Origin: an uncultured Flavobacterium sp.
GTDB taxonomy: Bacteria; Bacteroidota; Bacteroidia; Flavobacteriales; Flavobacteriaceae
Reading direction: 5' to 3'
Assembly: GCA_937773775.1 (NCBI GenBank)
Contig: CALJVL010000012.1
Coordinates: 30,297-94,296, forward strand
DNA: 64,000 nt
Part shown: one piece after another, positions 1-8,335 of the stretch
Layout of the letters: each line of letters begins with the position of its first letter
How positions within the stretch are numbered: position 1 is the stretch's first letter
The notes under the pieces: generated by a model
Told to the model about the DNA's origin: nothing
The model's input: the letters and a program-made list of their open reading frames with translations, nothing else
The model's database searches: none
Made by a program: the position numbers and the translations under genes

Positions 1-205
1 AGTACTGTAAAATAACAGATGTTACATTCTGTATCGGGGGAAAGTAAAATATCTTAATTTTCAAAAACCTACATCTCACTCAACTGACAAAAGCATACAC
101 AAACTCAAATCTATATTATATCCTAAAGCATATAATTTACGCTCTTTTTATATTCACAAATAAATAGAGCTTTGAACAGCCTAGTAATATTATAGTTTTA
201 CTAGA

Positions 206-1132
206 CTACTTAAACATAGCTAGTCTAGTTTTCAATAAATTCAAATATTTTCCCTTCATTTCATCAGTAAGAAAAGAAATTTCAAGCAATTCCTTCCATT
301 TCGGAGTTGCTTTTTTCATTTGCAGTAGAATAGTAGCTATTGTTTTATCATTGAGCTGCAGTCTTTCTTTAGCATAATAATCAACAAAATCAGCTGCTTT
401 TAAATTGCTTTTTTTTCCTTTTAATGTCAGTGCTATTTCCTCCTCAGCGTTTTTAATTGCTATAGTAGAATTTAAGAAATCATATACAGGAGTGAGCGTT
501 GTTTTACCATTTTTAGTAACTAGCGAAAAGTTTTTCAAATGCATATCCTCATTTCCGGTCAGATAGCAAAAAAGAATTCTTTTGAAAAAATCGGCTTTTT
601 CAATAGTAGGAAAGGAACAATATTCATCAAGTACTGGAATCAATTTTTCCATTGTAAAACGATATTTTGTATCTCTTGTATTCCCCGTTAATTGAGCAAA
701 ATCTTCTGTAGCCACTTTTTTTCCTCTACCGTAACGGTCAAAACGTTTAATGAAATAAGATAAACTACCATCTTTGCCGTATAGCATCCCGTGAAACGGC
801 ACTTCTAAACCAAATACTTTCGCCATTCGCATAGTTACATCTTCATTTTCTGGTAATTGTGGAAATAAATCATTTTGTGGCTTTATAATGTAGGTCCCAA
901 ATTGGTCCACAATTTTAAATTCTTGATCCACTATTGAAATAGCCGCACTAAGCTTTGGTTGTACTCCCTGAATGGATAGCTTTTTAGCTCTATTTGCGGC
1001 TTCCTGACGAAGTTCAACAGCTGTATAGGGTAAATCATTTAAATAAGTCAGCTTAGGAGCTATCATTCGAAGTCCTTTTTCACTGTACTTATCCGTACCA
1101 CACAATTCATAAGTGATAGGGCATCTATTCAT
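206..1132 (-). CDS. hipT: HipT-like serine/threonine kinase toxin (HipA C-terminal type)
   Basis: This 308-residue protein carries the kinase core of the HipA family and is the probable toxin of a HipBST module. HipA-family kinases phosphorylate aminoacyl-tRNA synthetases; the target here is unknown. Visible motifs are the phosphate-binding segment SIQGVQPK (53-60), a beta-strand lysine in YIIKP (K84), the catalytic loop GNEDMHLKN (193-201, D196) and a metal-binding YDF (D218). All key residues are present, so it should be active. It lacks the HipA N-terminal subdomain 1, which the preceding gene encodes separately. It overlaps that gene by 8 bases, suggesting coupled translation. It is the last gene of the hipB-hipS-hipT order. 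Confidence 0.85.
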   Translation of the reverse strand: MNRCPITYELCGTDKYSEKGLRMIAPKLTYLNDLPYTAVELRQEAANRAKKLSIQGVQPKLSAAISIVDQEFKIVDQFGTYIIKPQNDLFPQLPENEDVTMRMAKVFGLEVPFHGMLYGKDGSLSYFIKRFDRYGRGKKVATEDFAQLTGNTRDTKYRFTMEKLIPVLDEYCSFPTIEKADFFKRILFCYLTGNEDMHLKNFSLVTKNGKTTLTPVYDFLNSTIAIKNAEEEIALTLKGKKSNLKAADFVDYYAKERLQLNDKTIATILLQMKKATPKWKELLEISFLTDEMKGKYLNLLKTRLAMFK

Positions 1133-1439
1133 CTTCCATCAATTTAACCGTTATTGCTCCCACTAAATCATTTCCCGTTGCTATCAATTGAGAGAAATAA
1201 TCTTTCTTATCAATTTTCACAATACGTAGCAATCCCTCTAGCATTATACCCTCAGGCAATAGCCCTTCAAAAAAAGGAGGAAAAAATGTATAGCTATATT
1301 TTTTCTGAGTTGCAGGCATAGTCAATGAAACTGCTTCGCCATCATAATTTTTATCATACTCAAAATGATAGTCTTCAGCAGCTATTTCCGTTAAAATTCC
1401 AGCTCTTTTTCCGTGTGCAAATACAATTGCTCTTCTCAT
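1125..1439 (-). CDS. hipS: HipS-like protein (HipA N-terminal subdomain 1)
   Basis: This 104-residue protein matches the N-terminal subdomain 1 of HipA, including the segment FFEGLLPEG (about 57-65). In the HipBST system of enteropathogenic E. coli, HipS is the antitoxin that inhibits the kinase HipT, while HipB mainly regulates transcription. The same role is inferred here from gene order and size. It lies 2 bases downstream of hipB and overlaps hipT by 8 bases, so the three genes form a tight operon. The alternative reading, that it is just half of a split hipA, is less likely because the tripartite arrangement is a recognised type. Confidence 0.8.
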   Translation of the reverse strand: MRRAIVFAHGKRAGILTEIAAEDYHFEYDKNYDGEAVSLTMPATQKKYSYTFFPPFFEGLLPEGIMLEGLLRIVKIDKKDYFSQLIATGNDLVGAITVKLMEDE

Positions 1440-1441
1440 AA

Positions 1442-1651
1442 TTATTTATTTAAAGGACTTTTGAATTCTACTTTAATATTTAGCACTCGGAGTACTGCAA
1501 AAAGATTGTTCAAACGAACTGTTTCTTTATTTTTTTCAATATCAAAAACAGTGGTCTTACCTACTCCAGCTAAGTCAGCTAGTTGAAGTTGTGTAAGTCC
1601 TGCTTTTTTTCGATGGTCTTTAATTAAAGTGCCTAAATCAAAATCATTCAT
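1442..1651 (-). CDS. hipB: HipB-like XRE-family DNA-binding protein
   Basis: This is a 69-residue protein with a Cro/C1-type helix-turn-helix (roughly residues 9-60, with the stretches GLTQLQLADLAGVG and TTVFDIEKN). It is the first gene of the hipBST operon and the likely autorepressor. I chose the ATG at 1651 over the upstream ATG at 1693 because an operator-like repeat (1656-1674) lies immediately upstream of 1651. The longer start would put that site inside the coding region and add a 14-residue tail (MSLNCIFLPLKQYI) foreign to the family. Confidence 0.85.
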   Translation of the reverse strand: MNDFDLGTLIKDHRKKAGLTQLQLADLAGVGKTTVFDIEKNKETVRLNNLFAVLRVLNIKVEFKSPLNK

Positions 1652-1655
1652 TATA

Positions 1656-1674
1656 TACTGTTTTAACGGTAAAA
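1656..1674. promoter_or_regulatory. Putative HipB operator 1 (start-proximal)
   Basis: TACTGTTTTAACGGTAAAA is the copy closest to hipB, ending 5 bases before its start codon on the minus strand. It matches the other two copies at the TACTGTT and GGTAAAA ends and has imperfect dyad symmetry. It is probably a HipB binding site that blocks transcription or translation start. Confidence 0.6.
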
Positions 1675-1719
1675 ATATACAATTTAATGACATGTATGAG
1701 ATAAATTATTAAAAAAATT

Positions 1720-1749
1720 ATTATTTTACTGTTATGGCAGTAAAATAAT
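1720..1749. promoter_or_regulatory. Putative HipB operator 2 (perfect palindrome)
   Basis: The arms ATTATTTTACTG and CAGTAAAATAAT are perfect 12-base inverted repeats around a 6-base centre (TTATGG). The core, 1727-1745, starts 71 bases beyond the core of operator 1. This is the most symmetrical copy and the likely strongest site. Confidence 0.65.
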
Positions 1750-1796
1750 TTTTAGAACGTAAGATAATATATAATTAAAATAACAAAAGGACTAGT

Positions 1797-1815
1797 TACT
1801 GTTAAGGCGGTAAAA
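1797..1815. promoter_or_regulatory. Putative HipB operator 3 (distal)
   Basis: TACTGTTAAGGCGGTAAAA is the third copy. Its core starts 70 bases beyond the core of operator 2, so the three sites have nearly equal spacing. It differs from operator 2 at three positions, two in the centre and one in the right arm. Confidence 0.6.
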
Positions 1816-2521
1816 TTAATTAAAATATAAATGATAAATTTGTATCAGTGTTAGACTTGAATGAAAAGCAACTATACTTTGTATATAACAAAATTGAGGA
1901 AAAGTTGTCAAAAGCTAAGCGATTCATTTCAATATTTTCCCCATCACATAAAGAACGTGTTTAATCACAAAAACAAGGTATAGAACACAGCAGTTTTTGA
2001 ATGAATAAAAAATACAAATTGTTTTTACTAACACTAAAGATAGTTACTTGATCAAAATCCGTATTTCTTTTGTACACCTCTAACCTTCTAACCCCTTATA
2101 AATAAAAAGAAATTAGATCTTGTATCGGGAAATAGTTGGTAGCTTGTTCGAAAGCTTTATCTAAACTTCAACCTTTCGATTTGTGTTAAACAGACAAAGT
2201 GCCTTTCCAAAACAAATCAATAAACCCTTATAGTCACTTAATTTTTTTACAGGTTCTTCAAAGCTGGCAACACGCCAAGAATAAATTTCAAAAACTTCAA
2301 AAATCGTTCCAAAAACTATCTTTTTTTTCGCATTCTTTTGTTTATTCTACCCATTCGTTAGAGAATTTTAGATCACGATCATTAATCAATTTAGGGATTA
2401 ATTCCCAACCGCTCTGCGGCGAATTGGAAAAGACTCCAATGATGCCCAGTTGATCTGTGGAGGGGTAGTTCATCTTAAAAAAAATAACACCTATGCCTTT
2501 TTAGCTGCCTTAATCAAGTAT
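1816..2521. other. Intergenic stretch with no convincing gene
   Basis: Between the hip operators and the saccharopine-dehydrogenase-like pseudogene I see no gene I can support. A short open stretch at about 1860-1963 reads like coding sequence but has no start and no recognisable family. An 84-residue frame at 2199-2453 has biased composition and resembles nothing known to me. The region may contain further relics. Confidence 0.4.
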
Positions 2522-3658
2522 ATGAAAAAACACTTCAATATTATTATCGCTGGAGCGGGAGGTCTTGCCGAAGCGGTTGGCTTGCTGTTGATGGAATGGA
2601 GCGAGGTTACCCCAAGTCTATTCATCGGCAACCGAACACTTTCAAAAGCCCGGAAAGTAGCACGATGGATTGAAGAAGGAAGCACGAAAAAGGCAGAAAT
2701 AAAAGCCTTCCTTCTGCCGGAAAACGACAATACTGACGAAATGCAAGAGCTATTCCTTAAAGGAGATATTATTCTTGACTGTCTTCCTGGTAGTCAGGCA
2801 CCTAAAATTGCTCAGTTTGCCAAAGATTTTGGGATGCATTACGCCAATCTAACTGAATATGTAGACGAAACTGAAAAAATAATGAAATTAGCGTCTGATG
2901 CCAAAACAGGCTTCGTACTTCAAACAGGTTTAGCCCCAGGTTATATTGACTTGTTAGCCCATGGCTTGTTCCAACAATTTTGTAGTGATTATAGAGTCAA
3001 CTCAGTTCATACACTAGAGTTTAAAGTTGGTGCGCTAACCAAGCATGCTGCTGCGCCTCATTACTAAGGTTTTACTTGGAGCCCCATAGGAGTAGCAACT
3101 GAATATTTGAAAGATACCCTCGTACTGCGCGATTACAATAAAACAACACTTCCTTCCCTTTCTGAAAGAGCGACTATTATAATTGATGGTATTACTTACG
3201 AAGAAGATCTGACTTCAGGAGGAGCTGCCGATTTGCCTGACGCATTAAAAGGTAAAGTTGGTATACTTGATTATAAAACTTTACGCTTTCCAGGACATTA
3301 TGCTTGGATACAAGAACAAATTAATACTAAAGACGATACCGTAACTGCCATTCAAAAACTTCAGCACAAAATGGAAATTACAATTCCACACGTTGAGGAT
3401 GACCAAATTATATTGTACGCTGCCGTTGAAGGTAAAAATATTGAGGTTGTTTTACGTCGTAGAGAGATAGCAAAAACTATACTTCCGCAAAAAGCCGGAA
3501 ATCACAAACTGAGAGCCATACAAACAACAACAGCGGCACCTTTAGCGCAAGCAGCTCAATTACTACTAGAAACGAAGCCTAATGGCGTTATCTTACAAAG
3601 TCAGATTGATCCTATTGCATTTCTCAAAGGTAATTTTATTTCAAAAGTATATGGCTAA
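2522..3658 (+). pseudogene. Saccharopine dehydrogenase-like oxidoreductase, broken by an in-frame TAA
   Basis: The frame from the ATG at 2522 encodes an NAD(P)-binding Rossmann protein (IIIAGAGGLAEAVG near residues 7-20) of the saccharopine dehydrogenase family, which acts on lysine-related amino acids. Codon 182 is a TAA at 3065-3067. After it the same frame continues without a break to 3658 (GFTWSPIGVATEY and onward), for 378 codons in all. From recall, the family reads HYYGFTWSP here, so a tyrosine codon (TAT or TAC) probably became TAA. The upstream piece keeps the cofactor domain but loses the catalytic and dimerisation part. Confidence in the exact substrate is low. Confidence 0.85.
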
Positions 3659-3978
3659 ATTTATAAAAGCAGCGCAGCAAATAAACTAAAAGACAATATA
3701 CACGAGTCCCATTAACGGCAATATATTTCTTATCATATTGCCAAGCTATATTTAGGAACTTTAACTGATTTTAGTTAATCAACCACTTTCAAGCTTATTC
3801 CATCGTCTTTTACTGAACTAGAATACCCATTACAGAGATAAATAAGTTGTTTGAACCTGTTATAATCGATATGAAAAAACGAATTAGGGTTGCAAAGAAC
3901 CATACCTAAATAAATCAAACTCAGACAGCTTTTTATAAAATTTCATCCTACTTTTGCATAGAAAATAGTAGCATAAAA
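3659..3978. other. Intergenic stretch before the GYF gene
   Basis: Apart from the TAnnTTTG box at 3949-3956 I see no gene, repeat or strong hairpin here. Confidence 0.4.
3949..3956 (+). promoter_or_regulatory. Bacteroidota -7 promoter box
   Basis: TACTTTTG matches TAnnTTTG and lies 22 bases before the start codon of the GYF-domain gene. No clear -33 TTG was found. Confidence 0.55.
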
Positions 3979-4689
3979 ATGAGAACCTATTACATCAATA
4001 ACGGCAATGAAAATGCTGGACCTTTTACGCTGGAGGAATTAAAAACCCAACAAATAAAAGAAAACACACTAGTCTGGTCTCAAGGTATGGACGAATGGAA
4101 ACATGCAATTGACTTTGCGGAGTTTAAACCTTTTTTCACAGAAATTGTAGTTCCTGTGAAAAAAGCGACTTTTCCTCCACAAGTAAAACCAATAAAAAAA
4201 GGACAAACTGTTTTTGGGCTCACGAAAGCTTATTTCTTTTATGTGCTAGGATTTTTAGCAATAATGATAACCGTTTTTACTCTTACTATTATTCAGAATA
4301 ATAAAAGAAATGAATTAGACCTGAAAAATAAGCAAACAGAGTTTGGTAACGTACAAGTTGAGCTACAACAAAAAGAATCTAATGAACAACGCATTCAACA
4401 AGAAATACAAAAAAGAATAGAAACTGAAAATAATAACAAAAGAAGAAAAGATTCCATTATTATTTGTCTTTCTGAAATCAAGATGTTGCTTATCGATGAT
4501 AAAGAGAAGCTGGCTGAAGCTAAAAACAGTTTATCTGATGTCGAAAATTTTAAATTGTTACGTCCCGCAACGACCAAAGAAGAGCAGATTCTCCTAATCC
4601 AAAATGAGATCGAAAATTTGGAAAGAGAAGTTGATCAACTAGAAAATGAAGCCAATAGATTGTCTCTAATGCTAGAAAGGATAAATTAA
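3979..4689 (+). CDS. GYF_2-domain membrane protein with coiled coil
   Basis: The 236-residue protein begins with a GYF_2-type domain (about 1-55, with YYINNGNENAGPFTLEEL and LVWSQGMDEWKHA), a fold that binds proline-rich peptides in other proteins. A single membrane helix follows (about 85-107). The rest is a charged, glutamine- and glutamate-rich coiled coil (about 110-236). The GYF domain is therefore probably cytoplasmic and the coiled coil on the other side of the inner membrane. It is a single-gene unit with its own promoter and converges on the oxygenase gene, with 19 bases between their ends. The cellular role is unknown. Confidence 0.75.
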   Translation: MRTYYINNGNENAGPFTLEELKTQQIKENTLVWSQGMDEWKHAIDFAEFKPFFTEIVVPVKKATFPPQVKPIKKGQTVFGLTKAYFFYVLGFLAIMITVFTLTIIQNNKRNELDLKNKQTEFGNVQVELQQKESNEQRIQQEIQKRIETENNNKRRKDSIIICLSEIKMLLIDDKEKLAEAKNSLSDVENFKLLRPATTKEEQILLIQNEIENLEREVDQLENEANRLSLMLERIN

Positions 4690-4708
4690 AGCTTGTTTCA
4701 ATAAGATA

Positions 4709-5302
4709 CTAATCACATTTTAACCATCCTGTAATGCTCATTCGGGTATTTTGAGTCACTAAGACTTCATGAAGTAACTCGTCACTTTTAAAGAAAACTG
4801 TTTTGCCTTGTATTGGTGTGATTTTCTGATTGAAATTTTCTTGCTGAATTAACAATTCTCCTCCATCACTGGGCTGCCAATTACTATTCAAATAGCTAAT
4901 CATCGAATATTTTCGACTTGGACTATTTTGAAACTGATCCAAATGGGGCAAATAAAAATCGCCTTTCTCATACAATGAATAATGAAATTCATAACCAGTA
5001 ATACCAGTAAAACAACTCTCATTTAAATAACTTATAAAGTCCTCAATTTGTTCGAAAAAAGCATTTTCAGATGCATTGTTGTTCTTTTTATCAAGCCAAA
5101 AAATAGAATCACAACGAACGGCGCTATCATAAACAATAGCTTGTGAGTTTCCTGTTCCCGCAGCAATCAATAAGTCTTGCTGGTTTAGTGCTATTAAATT
5201 TTGCTTTAAGCTGTTTGCCAAATCATCACTTAAAAAATTTTCAGATATACCTACTTTATTATCAATATAGGTAGTAATCAAAGCTTCAAAGCTATTTTCC
5301 AT
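4709..5302 (-). CDS. 2OG-Fe(II) oxygenase
   Basis: This 197-residue protein has the iron-binding triad of the Fe(II)/2-oxoglutarate dioxygenase fold: H120 and D122 in LPHLDQF, and H178 in ELLHEVL. R187 is placed to bind 2-oxoglutarate, in TRMSITGW. The C-terminal half resembles prolyl-4-hydroxylase-like enzymes (SMISYLN and GGELLI strands). The substrate cannot be told from sequence; relatives hydroxylate proteins or small molecules. It is flanked downstream by the convergent GYF gene and upstream by the MoxR operon terminator, so it is probably transcribed alone. Confidence 0.8.
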   Translation of the reverse strand: MENSFEALITTYIDNKVGISENFLSDDLANSLKQNLIALNQQDLLIAAGTGNSQAIVYDSAVRCDSIFWLDKKNNNASENAFFEQIEDFISYLNESCFTGITGYEFHYSLYEKGDFYLPHLDQFQNSPSRKYSMISYLNSNWQPSDGGELLIQQENFNQKITPIQGKTVFFKSDELLHEVLVTQNTRMSITGWLKCD

Positions 5303-5389
5303 TAGGTTTTCAGTAACCGCAAGTACGGTCGACCGTCCGAAGGTAGTACATATTCTACCACATCTGACATACTGGTACTATTATAGCTT

Positions 5390-5434
5390 TAATTAAAAAA
5401 AATAGCGCTTAGAAATTATTTTCTAAGCGCTATT
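5390..5434 (-). terminator. Rho-independent terminator of the VWA-MoxR operon
   Basis: Perfect 15-base arms (AATAGCGCTTAGAAA and its complement, 5401-5415 and 5420-5434) enclose a 4-base loop. On the minus strand a T-rich tract follows. It lies just after the stop of the MoxR-like gene. Confidence 0.85.
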
Positions 5435-5457
5435 AAATAATAACAGTATACTGTGTT

Positions 5458-6930
5458 TTAAAGTTTACTGATATAACTTCCGTAGGTATCCTTGAACTGA
5501 TATCCGTCTTCCATCCTATCTTTACTCAGTTTTTTATGTTCGACCATTGCCCATAGAATAAATTCCTTCATGAATAATCGATCTTCTTTTTCTAAACCCG
5601 GTTGGTATTTCTTTATTAAAATTTCCAAAGGCACAATAGTTCCCAATATTCTACTGTATTCCTCGTCAGAACAATCATCTAGTAATTCAAAACCGCTTTC
5701 GGCAAAAAACCATTCAATCAGATCTGTATAAGCCGTTTTCTCGTCTGGTTTTTCCAGTTTTTCAATTTTGGGGAAATAACTAGGGAAAAAAGTCTTAATA
5801 GCGGCTCCTAATAGATTTTGCGCCACGGCTGCAGCTCCTTCCTGCTCTCCTTCGTATACTAATTCTACTTTACCAGTAATGGAAGGAATAATACCCATAA
5901 AATCAGATAATCGCACTGTTGTTTTATCGTCTCCAGATTTCAATGCTCTTCGTTCAGCAGTGCTCAATAAATTCTCAAAAGCAGTGATGCTCAATCTGGC
6001 ACTTACACCACTTTTATTGTCGATATATTCGCTTTCACGGGCTTCAAAACTAATTTGTTCTAACAAGTCTCTTGCCAATGAAGGCACATGCACCATCTCG
6101 TTTTGAAAGGCGTTCAGTTTAGCTTCTTGTTCTGTAATCGTTCTTGCAATTTTTATCGTTTCAGGATAATGCGTTAATATTTGTGAACCTATACGATCTT
6201 TAAGTGGGGTTACAATACTTCCTCTATTTGTATAATCCTCTGGGTTTGCGGTAAAAACAAACTGCATATCTAGTGGCATACGCAATTTAAATCCACGAAT
6301 TTGAATATCTCCTTCCTGTAAAATATTAAACAAAGCCACTTGAATTCTCGCTTGTAAATCTGGCAGTTCGTTAATTACAAAAATACAGCGATTTGCTCTC
6401 GGAATCATTCCAAAATGTATCACGCGGTCATCCGCATAGGACAGCTTTAAATTAGCGGCTTTTATTGGGTCAACATCCCCTATCAAATCGGCTACAGTAA
6501 CATCAGGGGTAGCTAGTTTCTCAGAGAAACGGTCACTTCTGTGCAACCATGAAATTGGAGTGGCATCTCCCTTGCTTTCAATAATATCCTTCGCATAACG
6601 AGAAATTGGACTAAATGGATCATCATTAATTTCAGAACCAGTTACAAATGGAACGTATTCGTCTAATAATTCAACCATTTTACGCGCCAATCTGGTTTTC
6701 GCCTGACCACGAAGGCCTAACAAATTAATGTTATGACGGGACAAAATGGCTCGCTCCATTTCTGGAATTACGGTATTTTCAAAACCATGAACACCTTCAA
6801 AAGCAGGTTTTCCTGATTTTATTCTTTCTCTCAAATTGTTCCTTAATTCATCCTTGATACTTTTGCTTTCGTATCCTAATGCTTTTAGTTCGCCTAAAGT
6901 CTTTATATTTTCTATTTTCATGTTTTTCAA
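5458..6930 (-). CDS. MoxR/magnesium-chelatase-subunit-I-like AAA+ ATPase
   Basis: The 490-residue protein is an AAA+ ATPase of the ChlI/MoxR type. A Walker A-like loop GLRGQAKTR lies at about 72-80, a Walker B-like segment CIFVINELPDL follows mid-domain, and VFTANPEDYTNRGSIVTPLKDR is a sensor/arginine-finger region. Such ATPases pair with von Willebrand factor A (VWA) proteins as chaperones that remodel or load cofactors into client proteins. Its partner is the VWA gene directly upstream in the same operon. An alternative start is the fourth codon (MKIENIK). The client is unknown; no chelatase substrate gene is nearby. Confidence 0.8.
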   Translation of the reverse strand: MKNMKIENIKTLGELKALGYESKSIKDELRNNLRERIKSGKPAFEGVHGFENTVIPEMERAILSRHNINLLGLRGQAKTRLARKMVELLDEYVPFVTGSEINDDPFSPISRYAKDIIESKGDATPISWLHRSDRFSEKLATPDVTVADLIGDVDPIKAANLKLSYADDRVIHFGMIPRANRCIFVINELPDLQARIQVALFNILQEGDIQIRGFKLRMPLDMQFVFTANPEDYTNRGSIVTPLKDRIGSQILTHYPETIKIARTITEQEAKLNAFQNEMVHVPSLARDLLEQISFEARESEYIDNKSGVSARLSITAFENLLSTAERRALKSGDDKTTVRLSDFMGIIPSITGKVELVYEGEQEGAAAVAQNLLGAAIKTFFPSYFPKIEKLEKPDEKTAYTDLIEWFFAESGFELLDDCSDEEYSRILGTIVPLEILIKKYQPGLEKEDRLFMKEFILWAMVEHKKLSKDRMEDGYQFKDTYGSYISKL

Positions 6931-6944
6931 TTGTCTTTGTATTT

Positions 6945-6981
6945 TTTATTCTATCCTCTTTATTCTTTATTCTATCCTCTT
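6945..6981 (-). repeat. Two-copy 21-base direct repeat in the VWA-MoxR gap
   Basis: TTTATTCTATCCTCTT occurs at 6945-6960 and again at 6966-6981, a period of 21 bases. On the coding (minus) strand each copy reads AAGAGGATAGAATAAA, which contains a GAGG ribosome-binding-like core. The repeat sits in the 78-base gap before the MoxR-like start and may affect its translation; this is inference. Confidence 0.6.
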
Positions 6982-7008
6982 TTTTCTGCTCTCTTCTCCC
7001 TTTAAAAC

Positions 7009-8127
7009 TTATTTAATCCTTTTCTTCCTGTTTGTTTCATAATCTTCAAAAATCATTTCACCAAGGCCTTTAAGTCCTGTATAAAAAGCTTTCCCTTGAT
7101 TGGCTTCGGTAAATCGATTAACAAATTTCTGTAAATAAGGATCATTAGCGATCATAAAGGTAGTAATAGGAATATGCAGTTTTCGGGCTTGTTGCGCCTG
7201 ACTGTAACACTTATCTACGATATACTCATCAAGACCATTACTGTTCATATAATAGGAACCATCACGTTCGCGCACGCAGCTTGGTTTTCCATCTGTAATC
7301 ATAAAAATTTGCTTGTTAGTATTCCGCTTTCTGCGCAATAGATCCATCGCTAGTTGTAAACCTGCTACTGTGTTGGTATGGAATGGTCCCACTTTCAAAT
7401 AAGGTAAATCTTTGATTTCAATTGTCCACGCATCATTCCCAAAAACCAAAATATCTAAAGTATCTTTTGGATAACGGGTGGTGATTAATTCTGCAAGAGC
7501 CATTGCTACTTTTTTGGCAGGAGTGATTCGATCTTCACCATACAAAATCATACTGTGACTGATGTCAATCATCAGAATGGTACTCATTTGCGATTTATAC
7601 TGAGTTTCTTCAACAACCAAGTCGTTTTCGGTTAGCATGAAGTCTTCCACGCCATTATTGATTTGAGCATTTCGCAAACTTTCGGTCAATGAAATCCGCT
7701 CCAAACCATCCCCAAAATGAAATTCCCGAAATTCTCCGGTATGCTCATCTCCACCCCCAGATTGCTTGGTTTTATGATTCCCGCTGCCAGAACGTTTTAA
7801 ATTTCCGAAAATTTGATCTAAAGCTTGCTGTCTAATAGCCCTTTCGGTTTTCGCTGTAATTCCAAGCCCTGAAGTTCCATCGTCTTTAAGCTCATCTCGG
7901 ATGTAACCTTTTTTCTTTAAATCCTCGATAAAATCATCAATTGTATAATGTTCATCTGTGAGTTTATATTCCTTGTCCAATTCGCGCAACCAGTCAATGG
8001 CTTCGTCAAAATCACCCGAAGTATGGGTGATTAATTCCTTGAAAATACCAAAGAGTTTCTCAAACGGAGACTGATTAGGCGCTTCATATTGCTTAAAATA
8101 AAACCCTTTTTTATTGTCTTTTTCCAT
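7009..8127 (-). CDS. VWA-domain protein, partner of the MoxR-like ATPase
   Basis: The 372-residue protein has a C-terminal VWA domain with a metal-ion-dependent adhesion site DISHS (188-192) and a later MITDGKP segment. The N-terminal half is a charged helical region with a Ser/Gly-rich linker (about 112-130, KRSGSGNHKTKQSGGGDEH). This layout resembles the ChlD/CoxE-like partners of MoxR ATPases. It is the first gene of a two-gene minus-strand operon ending at the strong hairpin near 5400. No signal peptide is visible, so the pair acts in the cytoplasm. Confidence 0.8.
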   Translation of the reverse strand: MEKDNKKGFYFKQYEAPNQSPFEKLFGIFKELITHTSGDFDEAIDWLRELDKEYKLTDEHYTIDDFIEDLKKKGYIRDELKDDGTSGLGITAKTERAIRQQALDQIFGNLKRSGSGNHKTKQSGGGDEHTGEFREFHFGDGLERISLTESLRNAQINNGVEDFMLTENDLVVEETQYKSQMSTILMIDISHSMILYGEDRITPAKKVAMALAELITTRYPKDTLDILVFGNDAWTIEIKDLPYLKVGPFHTNTVAGLQLAMDLLRRKRNTNKQIFMITDGKPSCVRERDGSYYMNSNGLDEYIVDKCYSQAQQARKLHIPITTFMIANDPYLQKFVNRFTEANQGKAFYTGLKGLGEMIFEDYETNRKKRIK

Positions 8128-8222
8128 ATCCCATAAAATTACGTCATTTTAAAATGTACTTCAACCAAACGGTTACTAATTTTAAGTTAAAACAGAAAGT
8201 TCGCTATATTAAAATAATTTGG

Positions 8223-8299
8223 GCGTGACCACGAGGGTCGTGCTGTCCGTTCTCAATCCACGCAAAACCTCGTGGGATTTCCACTTCCATCACTCACGC
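8223..8299. repeat. GC-rich folded intergenic element (REP-like)
   Basis: This roughly 77-base stretch is far richer in G+C than its surroundings and folds into three nested stems: GCGTGA/TCACGC (8223-8228 with 8294-8299), CCACGAGG/CCTCGTGG (8229-8236 with 8268-8275) and CGTG/CACG (8239-8242 with 8259-8262). I recall similar elements scattered between genes in flavobacterial genomes, but I see only this copy here. It lies between the YchJ-like gene and the VWA gene. It could be a REP-like repeat or a structured RNA. Confidence 0.5.
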
Positions 8300-8335
8300 G
8301 ATATCTAGTATTAAAAAAGTACTATTTCTAAAGAT

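Noticed and set aside
1..205. TACTGTAAAATAACAG near position 3 as a fourth hip operator
   Set aside because: Only one half resembles the operator core, and it is downstream of the operon rather than near the promoter.
2199..2453. 84-residue open frame as a gene
   Set aside because: Composition is rich in Ser, Phe and Gln with no recognisable domain, no promoter box and no ribosome-binding signal; it overlaps the region upstream of the pseudogene.
5310..5345. GGTCGACC-containing palindrome near the oxygenase start as an operator
   Set aside because: The core is a short restriction-site-like palindrome with no second copy or clear symmetry around it.
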